33,715 nt of DNA from Nesterenkonia sp. (GCF_029265375.1 NZ_JAJUJJ010000029.1:1-33715), one strand, 5' to 3'; shown: positions 17,406-26,063, numbered from the stretch's first letter. Notes: generated from the letters alone by a model not told the origin. Program-made: numbers and translations.

Positions 17406-20400
17406 TCGCACCGGTGGCGGCAAGTCCCGCGCCGTCGTCGTCCTGATCGGATGCACCATCTGGTGCGGCCAGCACAGTCACCTCGGTCCAGCCCAGCAGC
17501 TCACCGTCGGAGGTGTAGACGGCGAAGCGGTGCTCGCCCTCGGCGTCGGCCGGCACGGTGACGGTGATGATCCCGTCCTCATCCGCGGTGACCTCGCCGA
17601 GGTCGGCCGGCTCGGAGAAGAACCAGGACCGCACGGTCTGGCCAGCGGCTGCTGCCCCGAGGGCGGCCTGCATCGGCTCGCCGGCGCGCACCGGGTCGGT
17701 GAGGATCTCGACGTCGCCGCGATTGGCGTCGGTGAGCTCATCGGCGTCCGGGGGCCAGGGGCCGTCCTGGTCAGCCGGGTCCGTGGGCGACGGATCCGTG
17801 GGTTCGGGATCGGTGGGCTCCGCGGGGTCCGTCGGATCTGCCGGGTCGGTGGGATCCGGATCCGTGGGGGCTGGGTCTGTCGGTGCGGGATCGATGGGAT
17901 CCTCCCCCTCTGCCAGCAGTCGGATAACGCCCCACCGCTCAGTGGACTGGTACCCGTTTCCGGTGGGGTCCGCCCAGGTGGTGACGAGCCGGGCGCCGTC
18001 GTGCGAGTCATTGACCTGGACGTCGAAGCCGTGGATGCTGCCCGCTCCCCCGTACTCACGCAGGTCGATGGCGGCCTGGACGATGTAGCCGTCCTCGGTG
18101 ATGGAGGTGGCCGACTCCAGCTGTTCGAGCTGGAACTGCTCGTCGCCGGACCCGACGGAGACCTCGTTCTCCGCGGAGATGCGGAACTGGAAGTCGTACT
18201 GCTCGGAGAGCAGATGGTGGCCGTCGCGGGTGGCGGTCCGGTAAGGGCCATTGCGCTCATTGCCCAGGTCCAGGAAGAACTCCACGGAGTCCTGAACCCA
18301 GGGATCGGAGGCGGAGACATCCACGTCCGGGTCTGTGACATCGGCCAGCAGGTGCAGAGTGCCGTTCTCCCAGAGGGTGTAGACCTCCGCGGTGGCACCT
18401 TCACGGGCACCGGTTTCGATCTCAGTCTCGGTGACCAGTGAGGTGGCCTCCGTCCATGCGTCGCTGAGCTCGGCGTTCAGCTCCGGAGCGGCGTCGGCCT
18501 CGGGCGCCTCGTGGTAGCTGAGCGGCTCCACCAGGCTCAGCGTGCCGTTGAGCCAGGAGTCGTCGTCGGCGTGCAGGTCGATCGTGAGGCTCTCGCCCTG
18601 GCTGAGTCCCTCGATCTCGGCCAGCGTCACGCCCTGCGGGCTGAGCTCGTAGGTGTCGCCGTCGTGCTCCACAGTGACTGACTCCGCCTCAGACTCCACG
18701 TGGAAGACCAGGCCCTCGGGGCTCCAGCGGAGCTGGAACTCGGCGGTGCCGCCTTCGGTGGAGTGCAGCGGCAGCTGAGTCCAGTAGCTCTCCGGGTCAG
18801 CCTCGGCGGCGTCGTCGTCATGGGCGAAGACCACAGCCCGGTTCTCCCGCGGGGGGAGCTCCCCGCCGATAATGCCGGTGTAGGCCAGCTTGGGGCTGAA
18901 GTCATCGTTGAAGATGAGCGGAAGCTGGGCCGCACGCCAGCTGCGGCCGTCGTTGAGGCCCCAGACGGCCACTGAGTCCAGCTGGTTGGTCTCGGCCCAC
19001 TCGCGGAAGAGGTCGAAGGCGTCCCGGTAGTGGTAGGCCTGGTCGATCAGCAGGCCCTCGGTGGGGCTGTCGCCGATGGTGATGTCCAGCTCGGTGACCA
19101 GCTGCGGGATGCCGGGGAAGGCGGCCTCCACGTCCTGGAATGCCTGCCGCAGGTTGTCGATGGGCATCGAGAGGTTGAGGTGGAACTGGTGGGCGAAGCC
19201 ATCCACCGGGACGCCGCGGTCGAAGAGCCGCTCGGTCAGCTCGATCATGCGGCCCCGCTTGGCCGAAAGCTCGGTGTTGTAGTCGTTGATGTACAGGGCC
19301 ACCGGGCGGTCGGCGCTCGGGTCGGCGTAGACGCCGTTGAAGTAGTGCTCCGCGTACTCGAAGGCGGCGTCCACATAGGTCTCATCGCCCCAGGCCTGGT
19401 ACCAGTTGGAACGCCGCATGCCGTCGGAGTAGGAGGCCCCATCATCGATGACCTCGTTGACCACGTCCCAGGCGACCACGGGATTGGTGTCTGAGCCGAA
19501 GGGCCCGTACTCCTCGGCGATGGCCTCGGCCACACTGCGGATGTGGAACTCCATACGTTCATCCATCTCCGCCTGCGAGGAGACGTCGAAGAACCAGTCC
19601 GGGGTTTGGGAGTGCCAGACCAGCACGTGGCCGTAGACATCCAGATCATGCTCCACGGCGTAGTCCAGGATGGCTTCGGCCTGGGGGTGCATGCCGAAGG
19701 TGTCCAGTCCCTCGCCCGAGTACCAGGCCTCGGGCTTCATGTGGTTCTCCGCGGTGACCCGGTCGAAGTGGTGGTCGACCACCTGAGCGGCGGTGCCGGT
19801 GGTCTCGCGCTCGTCGATGGCCACGCCGAGCGGGAAGGTCACCGTGTCCTTCAGCGGGGTCAGCGAGTCGTCGAAGTCTTCGTCGACTCGGGTGACTTCG
19901 ATGTCGTCGACGTAGAAGGTGGAGGTCACGCCGGGATCGTCGTTGTCGCAGGTGGTCTCGAAGTAGATAGTCAGCTCCTCGGCCTCAGCGGCGGTGAACC
20001 GCTGTTCGACCTGCACCCACTCCGAGTTGGAGAGTCCGCTGAACTGGCCGAGGGTCTGGTAGCTGGTGGATCCGCCGGAGGTCACTGCGGCCGCGAGCAA
20101 GATGTCATCGGTCTCCTCCCCGTCGGCGAAGCGGACCCAGGCGGAGAGGTCATACTGCTGGCCGGCGGCGAGCGCCTCGGTGGCGTCGGCGCCCATGCCC
20201 TGCCCCTGATGGGTGCGGTCGGTGACGACGGCGGAGTACTGACCCTGGTGGGCCTGGGAGTCGGTGACGGCGACGGTGTGCTGGTCCTCGTTGACGTAGC
20301 GCGGTCCCCAGGCGCCGAGTTCGCCGTCCTCGAAGTCGTGGCTGAGGGATTCGGGGCTGTCGGCGACCGGGCCGGAGTCGCCGTCGTCGTCCTCTCCCGG

Positions 20401-21516
20401 CTGGTGCTCGATGGTGACCGAGTCGATGAGGAACTCGGTGTCTGCGCCCTCGGCCTCCACGTAGAAGACCTGGGCCGGTGCGCTGGATTCGGCCTCGTAC
20501 TCACCGGTGAGCTCCACCCATTCGTCGGCTCCCACGATCTCGCGGCCGGAGACCCACGGATACTCGTTCTCCGCGGAGCCCGGAACGTGCATGGAGGTGC
20601 CGATGGTCTCAGTCCCCTCGGCGTCGGCCGGCAGTTTGGCCCACGCTGTGATGCGGAAGGTCCCGGAGTTCTCGAATTCCTCCATGGGCAGCTCGGGGCC
20701 GTGCCAGCCGGCGCTGCGCCCGGTGGTCAGCAGGGCCTGCTCGCCTTGGTGGGCGTCATTGCTGAGCTCCACGGAGGCATCTCCGCGGCCGCGCCATGGC
20801 TCCACGGTCTCTTCAAAGTCGTAGCTGGCCAGCTCAGTCCACTCGCCGCCGTCGCTGGTGCCGTCGTCGTCGTTGCTGTCCTCGTTGCTTCTGTCCTCGC
20901 TGCCGGCGTCGTCGTTCTCCTCCCCGCCGTCGTCGCCGTCGGATTCCTCCTGCGCTGCCGGCTGCAGCGTGAGGGAGGCGGAGCGGATGTAGAAGTCATA
21001 GGCGTCGAGACCCTCGACGTCGGGCAGGCCAGTGTAGGCGCGGAACGCGTCGAGGTCTGTCTCCTCGGTGATCTCAAAACTGCTGGTCACCTCGGTCCAG
21101 TCCGAGGCATCCACGGCAGCCGCCTCACCCCATTCATAGGTGTGGCCTGCGCCGTCGTCGTGAGCGACCCACCGAGCCTCCACTGCGTCTTCCACCTGGT
21201 CCGAGAGCCGGACCTCCGCGGTGTAGATGACCGTATCGCCCGGCTCGGCCTGGTCGGCGAGGACCCCGTGGGGCGACTGGATGCCGTGATAGTCCGCGCC
21301 GCGGTCCACCTGAAGCACGGTTTCGCCCTCCAGCTCGGTGAAGCTGATCCGCTCGGCTCCGCCGTTGTCCCACCACTGGCCCAACTCGCCGGTGGAGAAC
21401 TGTGAGCTGAGGACCTCGACGGGAGCGGAGGGCTCGGTCTCTGCAGTGGCGGCTGCCAGCGGAGTGGCGGCAAGTACCGCTGCTGTGACCAGGGCCAAAC
21501 GTGCACGTGTACTCAT
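17314..21516 (-). CDS. Secreted, wall-anchored GH10 endo-1,4-beta-xylanase
   Basis: A 1400-residue extracellular enzyme that cleaves the xylan backbone. Order of parts: signal peptide (1-25, ending AAATA); three carbohydrate-binding modules resembling CBM4/9/22 (about 32-188, 226-373, 391-544), the first two separated by a very acidic linker; the GH10 catalytic domain (about 553-883) with AENHMKPEAW, the acid/base E688 in WDVVNE and nucleophile E809 in TELDI; a CBM9-like module (about 1003-1201); a Pro-Thr-Asp repeat linker; an Ig-like domain; and a C-terminal sorting signal LAATG (1365-1369), hydrophobic segment and RRR tail, the pattern used by class E sortases. I chose the ATG at 21516, not 21522, because GAGGG lies six bases before it. 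The strong acidity fits a salt- or alkali-tolerant host. Confidence 0.95.
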   Translation of the reverse strand: MSTRARLALVTAAVLAATPLAAATAETEPSAPVEVLSSQFSTGELGQWWDNGGAERISFTELEGETVLQVDRGADYHGIQSPHGVLADQAEPGDTVIYTAEVRLSDQVEDAVEARWVAHDDGAGHTYEWGEAAAVDASDWTEVTSSFEITEETDLDAFRAYTGLPDVEGLDAYDFYIRSASLTLQPAAQEESDGDDGGEENDDAGSEDRSNEDSNDDDGTSDGGEWTELASYDFEETVEPWRGRGDASVELSNDAHQGEQALLTTGRSAGWHGPELPMEEFENSGTFRITAWAKLPADAEGTETIGTSMHVPGSAENEYPWVSGREIVGADEWVELTGEYEAESSAPAQVFYVEAEGADTEFLIDSVTIEHQPGEDDDGDSGPVADSPESLSHDFEDGELGAWGPRYVNEDQHTVAVTDSQAHQGQYSAVVTDRTHQGQGMGADATEALAAGQQYDLSAWVRFADGEETDDILLAAAVTSGGSTSYQTLGQFSGLSNSEWVQVEQRFTAAEAEELTIYFETTCDNDDPGVTSTFYVDDIEVTRVDEDFDDSLTPLKDTVTFPLGVAIDERETTGTAAQVVDHHFDRVTAENHMKPEAWYSGEGLDTFGMHPQAEAILDYAVEHDLDVYGHVLVWHSQTPDWFFDVSSQAEMDERMEFHIRSVAEAIAEEYGPFGSDTNPVVAWDVVNEVIDDGASYSDGMRRSNWYQAWGDETYVDAAFEYAEHYFNGVYADPSADRPVALYINDYNTELSAKRGRMIELTERLFDRGVPVDGFAHQFHLNLSMPIDNLRQAFQDVEAAFPGIPQLVTELDITIGDSPTEGLLIDQAYHYRDAFDLFREWAETNQLDSVAVWGLNDGRSWRAAQLPLIFNDDFSPKLAYTGIIGGELPPRENRAVVFAHDDDAAEADPESYWTQLPLHSTEGGTAEFQLRWSPEGLVFHVESEAESVTVEHDGDTYELSPQGVTLAEIEGLSQGESLTIDLHADDDSWLNGTLSLVEPLSYHEAPEADAAPELNAELSDAWTEATSLVTETEIETGAREGATAEVYTLWENGTLHLLADVTDPDVDVSASDPWVQDSVEFFLDLGNERNGPYRTATRDGHHLLSEQYDFQFRISAENEVSVGSGDEQFQLEQLESATSITEDGYIVQAAIDLREYGGAGSIHGFDVQVNDSHDGARLVTTWADPTGNGYQSTERWGVIRLLAEGEDPIDPAPTDPAPTDPDPTDPADPTDPAEPTDPEPTDPSPTDPADQDGPWPPDADELTDANRGDVEILTDPVRAGEPMQAALGAAAAGQTVRSWFFSEPADLGEVTADEDGIITVTVPADAEGEHRFAVYTSDGELLGWTEVTVLAAPDGASDQDDDGAGLAATGATIAAVLLGALGLIALGGAVLHVSRRRADAA
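17772..17892 (-). repeat. Pro-Thr-Asp repeat linker in the xylanase
   Basis: About 40 residues of degenerate DPxPT / DPAxPT units near residues 1209-1249. It is a rigid, extended spacer of the kind that lifts catalytic modules off the cell wall. The DNA is repetitive (recurring gatccg/gggtc units) and could slip during replication or assembly. Confidence 0.85.
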
Positions 21517-21564
21517 CTGCATCCCTCAAGGTGGTCGAGTGGCTTCCGGCGCGTCCCAGATCTG

Positions 21565-21578
21565 AGCAAACGCTTACT
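21565..21578. promoter_or_regulatory. LacI-type operator of the xylanase gene
   Basis: AGCAAACGCTTACT, with the core AAnCGnTT on the minus strand and near-perfect symmetry about the central CG, matches operators of LacI-family sugar repressors. It lies about +10 to +23 from the predicted xylanase transcription start, where a bound repressor would block elongation. The repressor gene is not in the window. Confidence 0.65.
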
Positions 21579-21594
21579 GTGGGCTTGGCGATCG

Positions 21595-21623
21595 ATCCTA
21601 GTGTGATGTGATTCACAGCACAA
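21595..21623 (-). promoter_or_regulatory. Xylanase promoter with CRP/GlxR-like site in the spacer
   Basis: On the minus strand TTGTGC (21623-21618), a 17-base spacer and TAGGAT (21600-21595). The spacer holds a perfect TGTGA-N6-TCACA palindrome (21602-21617), the CRP/GlxR consensus. In this position a bound regulator would cover the core promoter and most likely repress. If it activates, the true start must be elsewhere. Confidence 0.6.
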
Positions 21624-21702
21624 GGGTTTAGTGCACTTCATACAACAAAGCCGCTGTCACCCCAACCGCTGCGTGACCAGCCGACGTCAAACCACCTAAT
21701 AT

Positions 21703-21757
21703 TCGAATAAAGTTTCGCAAACTACTTGACGTTCGTCACATTCGAACATAGAATCGA
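21703..21757 (+). promoter_or_regulatory. Leaderless promoter of the DUF222/HNH gene with SOS-box-like sites
   Basis: TTGACG (21726-21731), 17 bases, TAGAAT (21749-21754), six bases, then the ATG at 21761. TCGAACATAGAATCGA (21742-21757) overlaps the -10, and TCGAATAAAGTTTCGC (21703-21718) lies just upstream of the -35. Each matches the actinobacterial LexA box CGAAC-N4-GTTCG at 8 of 10 positions. LexA control of related 13E12-family genes is known in Mycobacterium tuberculosis; here it is a hypothesis. Confidence 0.55.
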
Positions 21758-21760
21758 ATC

Positions 21761-23298
21761 ATGAACGACGACGGCGGTCGCTGCGAGCTCCCCTCTCCTG
21801 TGCTGCCTGGGGAGCTCTCGCACCTGACGCAGGAGCCCGAACTGCAGGAGGCATGGGGGCACTGTGCAGCTATGCGGCGCGCGGAGGCTGCGGCCATAGA
21901 GGCGCTGCATGCCTATCGGGTCCGCCGACTCGCTGAAGCCTCGGGCGAACACGCATTCCGCCGCCGGGCGGTGGAGAAAGCTGTCCCCAATGAGGCTGGA
22001 GCCGTTCTGGGTCTGACCAGCAGCGAGGTGAGGCGGTACCTGGACTGCGCGGATTTCGTACAGGACAAGCTGCCGCAGACCTGGAGAGCCTTCCGATCCG
22101 GAGCGACTGACATCAAACGCGTTCGCCGTATTGCCCAGGCTGCCGAGGGCATCGCCCACCGCCGGGATCTCATGCCGGTCTTCGATGCTGAAGCGGCAGA
22201 GAAGGCGTCCGCTATGAACATCCATGAGATCGATCGCTGGGCGAAGCGCCGAGTGCCAGAGCTGGATGCCGAGGCCCACAGGACCCGGTGCGAACGAGCA
22301 CGGCAGAACCGTTTCGTGGCGTTCACTCACCGCGACGACGGCATGACCAAGATAGACGCGCTGCTTCCGACAGTCTCAGTCGTCGCTGTGGAGCGGCAGC
22401 TGCAGCAGGAGGCGCTGCGCGCGGTTCGCCGCGGCGGAGGCTCCCCAAGCAGCCGCACCGACTCCGATACTCCGCACGATGAGCAGAAGCTCACCCTCGT
22501 CCAGGCAATGGCAGATGCTTTCGCCGCACGCGTGGCAGGAATTCCTGAGCCTTCAGCTTCCGGCGCCGGTGCCGCAAACTCGGCGTCAGCGCGCGGGAGA
22601 GTCACTGAACCCGCTCACCCCGGAGCCTCGGAGAACCAGGGGGCGGACCAGCTGCCGCTGGAATCATCTGAGGCCCCCGAGCCGGCTGACACTGCTGCTC
22701 CGCAACCCCCGATCAGCGCCAGAATCGGCATCCTGGTCCCGGCCGAAACTCTCACCGGCGAAGGCGAGACGCCTGCGGTCAGCGAGGACGGCTCGTTCGT
22801 GCTGCCGGCACCGAAGCACGGCGGATCGCGAACGACCCTGCCGCCGAGCATGAGTGGTACGCCGCGAGCGCCCAGGACGGTCCCGACGGCGAGCAGACCG
22901 TTACTGCCGTGGTCCCCCTGACCTCCGCGCAGGTCCGCCAGATGCTGCAAGGGACCGCCAAGCTTCCGGCCGCGCAGAACCTTCTGAACAGGTCCTCCGC
23001 TGCACGGTTTGCCGGAGGAAAACTCAAGGAGGCAGTTGTGCTCAGAGACGGCACCTGCCAGGCCTACGGGTGCACCCGTCCGGCACACAGCGCAGAAATT
23101 GACCACCGGATCCCGCATGAGCGCGGCGGTAAGACAGCTGCCGAGAACCTTCAAGCCCTCTGCAAGGAGCATCACGACATCAAGTCCCACGGACTGCTGC
23201 TGCAGACCAAGCGCGCCGGGGCCCGGCAGACCAGCCGCGCCGGTCCCCCGCGGACCGATCCCGTCACCTCACCCTTGGCCGGAGCAGATCCTGGCTAG
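21761..23298 (+). pseudogene. DUF222/HNH endonuclease (13E12 family), one frameshift
   Basis: The family joins an N-terminal DUF222 helical domain to a C-terminal HNH nuclease. The first frame runs from the ATG at 21761 to a stop at 22921. Its conserved sequence (PAETLTGEG, then VSEDGSFVLP) leaves the frame near 22807, where the alternative frame continues as GTEARRIANDPAAEHEWYAASAQ and reaches the HNH motif (RDGTCQAYGCTRP, EIDHRIPHERGG, ENLQALCKEHHDIKSH) before the stop at 23298. One extra G in CCGGCA would give an intact protein of about 512 residues. So this is either a recent one-base loss or an assembly error; all nuclease residues are intact. The family recurs as multicopy genes in actinobacteria and its role is not settled. 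The promoter looks functional and leaderless. Confidence 0.82.
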
Positions 23299-23344
23299 CT
23301 CCTGGCTGCGCCCCAGCGCGCGCAAGACGCTGCCGGTGCCCCGA

Positions 23345-23938
23345 TCAGGCCATCTGGTCGATCACAGTCTCGGCGACCTCACGCATGGTCAGGCGACGGT
23401 CCATCGAGGTCTTCTGGATCCAGCGGAAGGCCTCGGGCTCACTGAGGCCCATATTCGTAGTGAGCAGGGACTTGGCACGATCCACCAGCTTGCGGGTCTC
23501 GAACTTGTCCGCCAGCGTGGTGACTTCCTCCTCCAGCGCGCGGATCTCGTCAAAGCGGGCTGCAGCCACTTCGATGGCGGGAATGAGGTCGTTCTCGCCG
23601 AACGGCTTGACCACATAGGCCATGGCGCCGGCCTCACGGGCCGATTCCACCAGGTCACGTTGGGAGAACGCAGTGAGCATCACCACCGGAGCAATACGCT
23701 CCTCTGCGATGGTTTTAGCAGCTGTGATGCCGTCCATCACCGGCATCTTCACGTCCATTACCACCAGGTCAGGTTCATGCTCGCGTGCCAACTCCACGGC
23801 CTTCTCGCCGTTCTCGGCTTCGCCAACCACCTCGTACCCGGCTCCGGTGAGGATCTCGACAATGTCGAGACGGATGAGTGTCTCGTCTTCGGCCACCAGC
23901 ACGCGGCGCTTACGGCCGTGCTCTGTCTCCTCTGTCAC
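23345..23938 (-). CDS. pdtaR: ANTAR-domain response regulator (PdtaR-like)
   Basis: A two-component response regulator that acts on RNA and not DNA. The 197 residues contain a receiver domain with acidic pair E17/D18 in VAEDET, phospho-acceptor D62 in VVMDVKMP, T89 and K111 in VVKPF, then a coiled linker and a C-terminal ANTAR RNA-binding domain (about 135-190: TNMGLSEPEAFRWIQKTSMDRRLTMREVAETVI). ANTAR proteins bind paired hexaloop hairpins and act by antitermination; the family partner is the histidine kinase PdtaS, not present here. The frame is open to 23971 (TTG), but GGAAGGAG lies four bases before the GTG at 23938, so I use that start. It lies 25 bp after the SNF2 gene and probably shares its transcript. 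Confidence 0.93.
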   Translation of the reverse strand: MTEETEHGRKRRVLVAEDETLIRLDIVEILTGAGYEVVGEAENGEKAVELAREHEPDLVVMDVKMPVMDGITAAKTIAEERIAPVVMLTAFSQRDLVESAREAGAMAYVVKPFGENDLIPAIEVAAARFDEIRALEEEVTTLADKFETRKLVDRAKSLLTTNMGLSEPEAFRWIQKTSMDRRLTMREVAETVIDQMA

Positions 23939-23963
23939 TGAACTCCTTCCATTGGGTGTGATT

Positions 23964-25961
23964 CTACTCAAAGAGCGTGCGGAGCTGGTCCGGACTCAGA
24001 TCTGGGGCGTCTCCGGAGGCCAGCACGGTGCGGAAAAGCTCGCGCTTGGACCGCTGGAGGTCGATCACCTTGGACTCCACGGTGTTCCGTGCGACCAAGC
24101 GGTACACCATGACGCGGCGGTGCTGGCCGATGCGATGCGTCCGGTCGATCGCCTGTTCCTCGGCTGCCGGGTTCCACCAGGGGTCCAGCAGCAGCACATA
24201 GTCCGCTTCGACCAGATTGAGTCCGAAGCCGCCTGCCTTCAGTGAGATGAAGAAGGCGTCCGTGTCTCCCCTACGGAATTGGTCGATCACCTGCTGCCGG
24301 CGGCGGGTGGACCCGTCCAGGTAGGAGGTGCTCACACCCGCCCGCTCGGCCACCTCCCGCGCCTTGGTGAGGAAGCGGGTGTACTGACTCAGCACCAGAG
24401 CCCGGTGGCCCTCAGCGGTGATTTCGGGCAGCAGCTCCCCGACGGCCTCCAGTTTGGCCGAAGGGATGCTGCGGTAGCCGACCAGTTCCGCATCGAGTGC
24501 CAATTGGCGCAAGTGGTTCAGCGCCGCCAGAATCTCGAAGCGGTGGGCGCCGACGTCTTCGATCAGTCCCAGCACCTTCTGGCGCTGCCGCTGCAGGTCC
24601 CGGTCGTAGAGGCTGCGGTGCTCGGGGTGCAGATCCAGCATGAGGATCTGCTCCTGTTTGGCCGGAAGCTCTTCGGCCACCTGGTCCTTGGTGCGGCGCA
24701 GCAGAAACGGATTCAGCCGGCGGCGGAGCTTCTCCAGGGCCTGTCGGTCTTTGTGCTTCTCTATGGGGGTGCGGTAGAAGCGGGCGAATGCGTCGCGGCG
24801 CCCCAGCAGACCCGGGCAGCACAGGGAGACGATGGCCCACAGCTCGTCGAGGTTGTTCTCCATCGGGGTGCCGGTGATGGCGATGGTGAATGGGGCGTGA
24901 AGGTCCCGGGCGGCGCGGTAGCCGCGGGAGGCCGGGTTCTTCAGCATCTGTGCCTCGTCCAGCACCAGTCCTGCCCAATGCAGCTCCTGGTAGCCAGAAG
25001 CGTCCAAGCGAAAGAGCGCGTAACTGGTGATCACCAGGTCGGCGCCGGCGACCTGGTCGCGCAGGCTCCGCCCGGACTTGGCAACCGTCTCAGACAGTAC
25101 GACGACGTCGAGCTCCGGGGTGTGCTTCTGCGCCTCGGCCTGCCAGTTGCCCACCACCGAGGTGGGAGCCACCACCAGAAAGGGATCCTCGGCGGCGGCG
25201 CGCTGGATCATGGCCAGGGTCTGCAGCGTTTTGCCCAGCCCCATGTCGTCGGCGAGCACACCGCCGAGTCCGTGGTCGCTCAGTCTGCTGAGCCACTGGA
25301 ATCCGGCGCGCTGATAGTCCCGCAGCGGCGTCTGCAGACCGGGCGGAGGATCGATCGGGTCGGTGATCTCCGGCATCGTGGCCACCCGGTGCCGCCACTG
25401 GTCGGCGGCGGCAGGGTCGAGGTGGCTCAGTTCGTCGAAAAGGTCGGTCTGATAGCGGCTGATCCGCAGGCTCTCAGCAGTGGAGTCGTTGAGCTCCTTG
25501 GCTTCTTCGATCACGGCGCGCAGCTTCTGCAGCTGAGGCGTGTCCAAGGAAAAGTACCGGCCGTCAGGCAGCAGATAGACGCTCTCGCCGCGCACCAAGG
25601 CCGCAAAGAGGTCCCGGAAGGCGATCTCTTCCCCATCGACGGTGACCCGGATCTGCAGGTCGAACCAGTCACCGGTGGTGGTGGAGGCGCCGATGTGCAG
25701 CTGGGGGGCCTCCGAGGTCTGCCGGCGGCCGGGTACGAGGCCGGGAAGCCTCGCACCGGCGGCCTCCAGGGCAGAATCGACGTGGACGCAGCGGGAGTCC
25801 GCTTCACAGGTGCAGGTGAAACTCAGCTGGCTGCCGTCTTCCTGGCCGAGCAGCACCACTCGCTCATACCAGCGACCGGGGCGCTCGGAGGCGACGACGG
25901 CTTCGATCCGGTGCCGCGCTCCCTGGGAGTCGTGGCTGACGATGAACGCGGCGTCGTTCAC
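23964..25961 (-). CDS. SNF2-family helicase with SWIM-like zinc motif, short form
   Basis: A 665-residue DNA-dependent ATPase of the Swi2/Snf2 family. A SWIM-like zinc motif (C50, C52, C58, H60 in CTCEADSRCVH) precedes the short domain that normally joins SNF2, then the ATPase core: Walker A DMGLGKT (239-245), DEAQ (335-338), ITGTPMENN, and the C-terminal helicase lobe ending with DPWWNPAAEEQAIDRTHRIGQ. Actinobacterial relatives with a SWIM finger are, to my knowledge, usually about 1000 residues; here roughly 350-400 residues between the finger and the core are absent. The frame is open into tRNA-Leu, but that start would lie in the T-arm. The GTG at 25961, one base past the tRNA, is the first usable start. 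pdtaR follows by 25 bp. Confidence 0.85.
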   Translation of the reverse strand: MNDAAFIVSHDSQGARHRIEAVVASERPGRWYERVVLLGQEDGSQLSFTCTCEADSRCVHVDSALEAAGARLPGLVPGRRQTSEAPQLHIGASTTTGDWFDLQIRVTVDGEEIAFRDLFAALVRGESVYLLPDGRYFSLDTPQLQKLRAVIEEAKELNDSTAESLRISRYQTDLFDELSHLDPAAADQWRHRVATMPEITDPIDPPPGLQTPLRDYQRAGFQWLSRLSDHGLGGVLADDMGLGKTLQTLAMIQRAAAEDPFLVVAPTSVVGNWQAEAQKHTPELDVVVLSETVAKSGRSLRDQVAGADLVITSYALFRLDASGYQELHWAGLVLDEAQMLKNPASRGYRAARDLHAPFTIAITGTPMENNLDELWAIVSLCCPGLLGRRDAFARFYRTPIEKHKDRQALEKLRRRLNPFLLRRTKDQVAEELPAKQEQILMLDLHPEHRSLYDRDLQRQRQKVLGLIEDVGAHRFEILAALNHLRQLALDAELVGYRSIPSAKLEAVGELLPEITAEGHRALVLSQYTRFLTKAREVAERAGVSTSYLDGSTRRRQQVIDQFRRGDTDAFFISLKAGGFGLNLVEADYVLLLDPWWNPAAEEQAIDRTHRIGQHRRVMVYRLVARNTVESKVIDLQRSKRELFRTVLASGDAPDLSPDQLRTLFE

Positions 25962-25962
25962 G

Positions 25963-26044
25963 TGCCCGAAGTGGGACTCGAACCCACACACCGTGAGGTA
26001 CTCGATTTTGAGTCGAGCGCGTCTACCAATTCCGCCATTCGGGC
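25963..26044 (-). tRNA. tRNA-Leu (anticodon CAA)
   Basis: An 82-nt minus-strand tRNA with a long variable arm. Acceptor stem GCCCGAA/TTCGGGC, discriminator A, T-loop GGTTCGAGTCC, and anticodon loop CTCAAAA between CTCGA and TCGAG (anticodon 26008-26010) reading UUG. CCA is not encoded. The start codon of the SNF2 gene follows after a single base, so the two must lie on one transcript or the helicase lacks its own promoter. Confidence 0.97.
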
Positions 26045-26045
26045 G

Positions 26046-26063
26046 CAGAGCCCGCAGGCTCTG
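26046..26063 (-). other. Hairpin directly before tRNA-Leu
   Basis: CAGAGCC (26046-26052) and GGCTCTG (26057-26063) form a 7-bp stem with a 4-base loop. It ends one base before the mature tRNA 5' end. It may shape RNase P cleavage or end the pyk transcript; no U run follows. Confidence 0.4.

Noticed and set aside
21731-21747. GTTCG-N7-CGAAC inverted repeat in the DUF222 promoter spacer
   Set aside because: Half-sites are in reverse order and wrong spacing for a LexA box; kept only as part of the AT-rich promoter.
21722-22330. A 202-codon minus-strand frame opposite the DUF222 gene
   Set aside because: Antisense to a conserved domain and covers its promoter.
23009-23941. A 310-codon plus-strand frame over the HNH end and pdtaR
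   Set aside because: Overlaps both the HNH domain in another frame and the complete antisense pdtaR gene; no family features.
23964-25991. SNF2 start inside tRNA-Leu (25991)
   Set aside because: The first ten codons would encode the T-arm of the tRNA; the GTG at 25961 is outside it.
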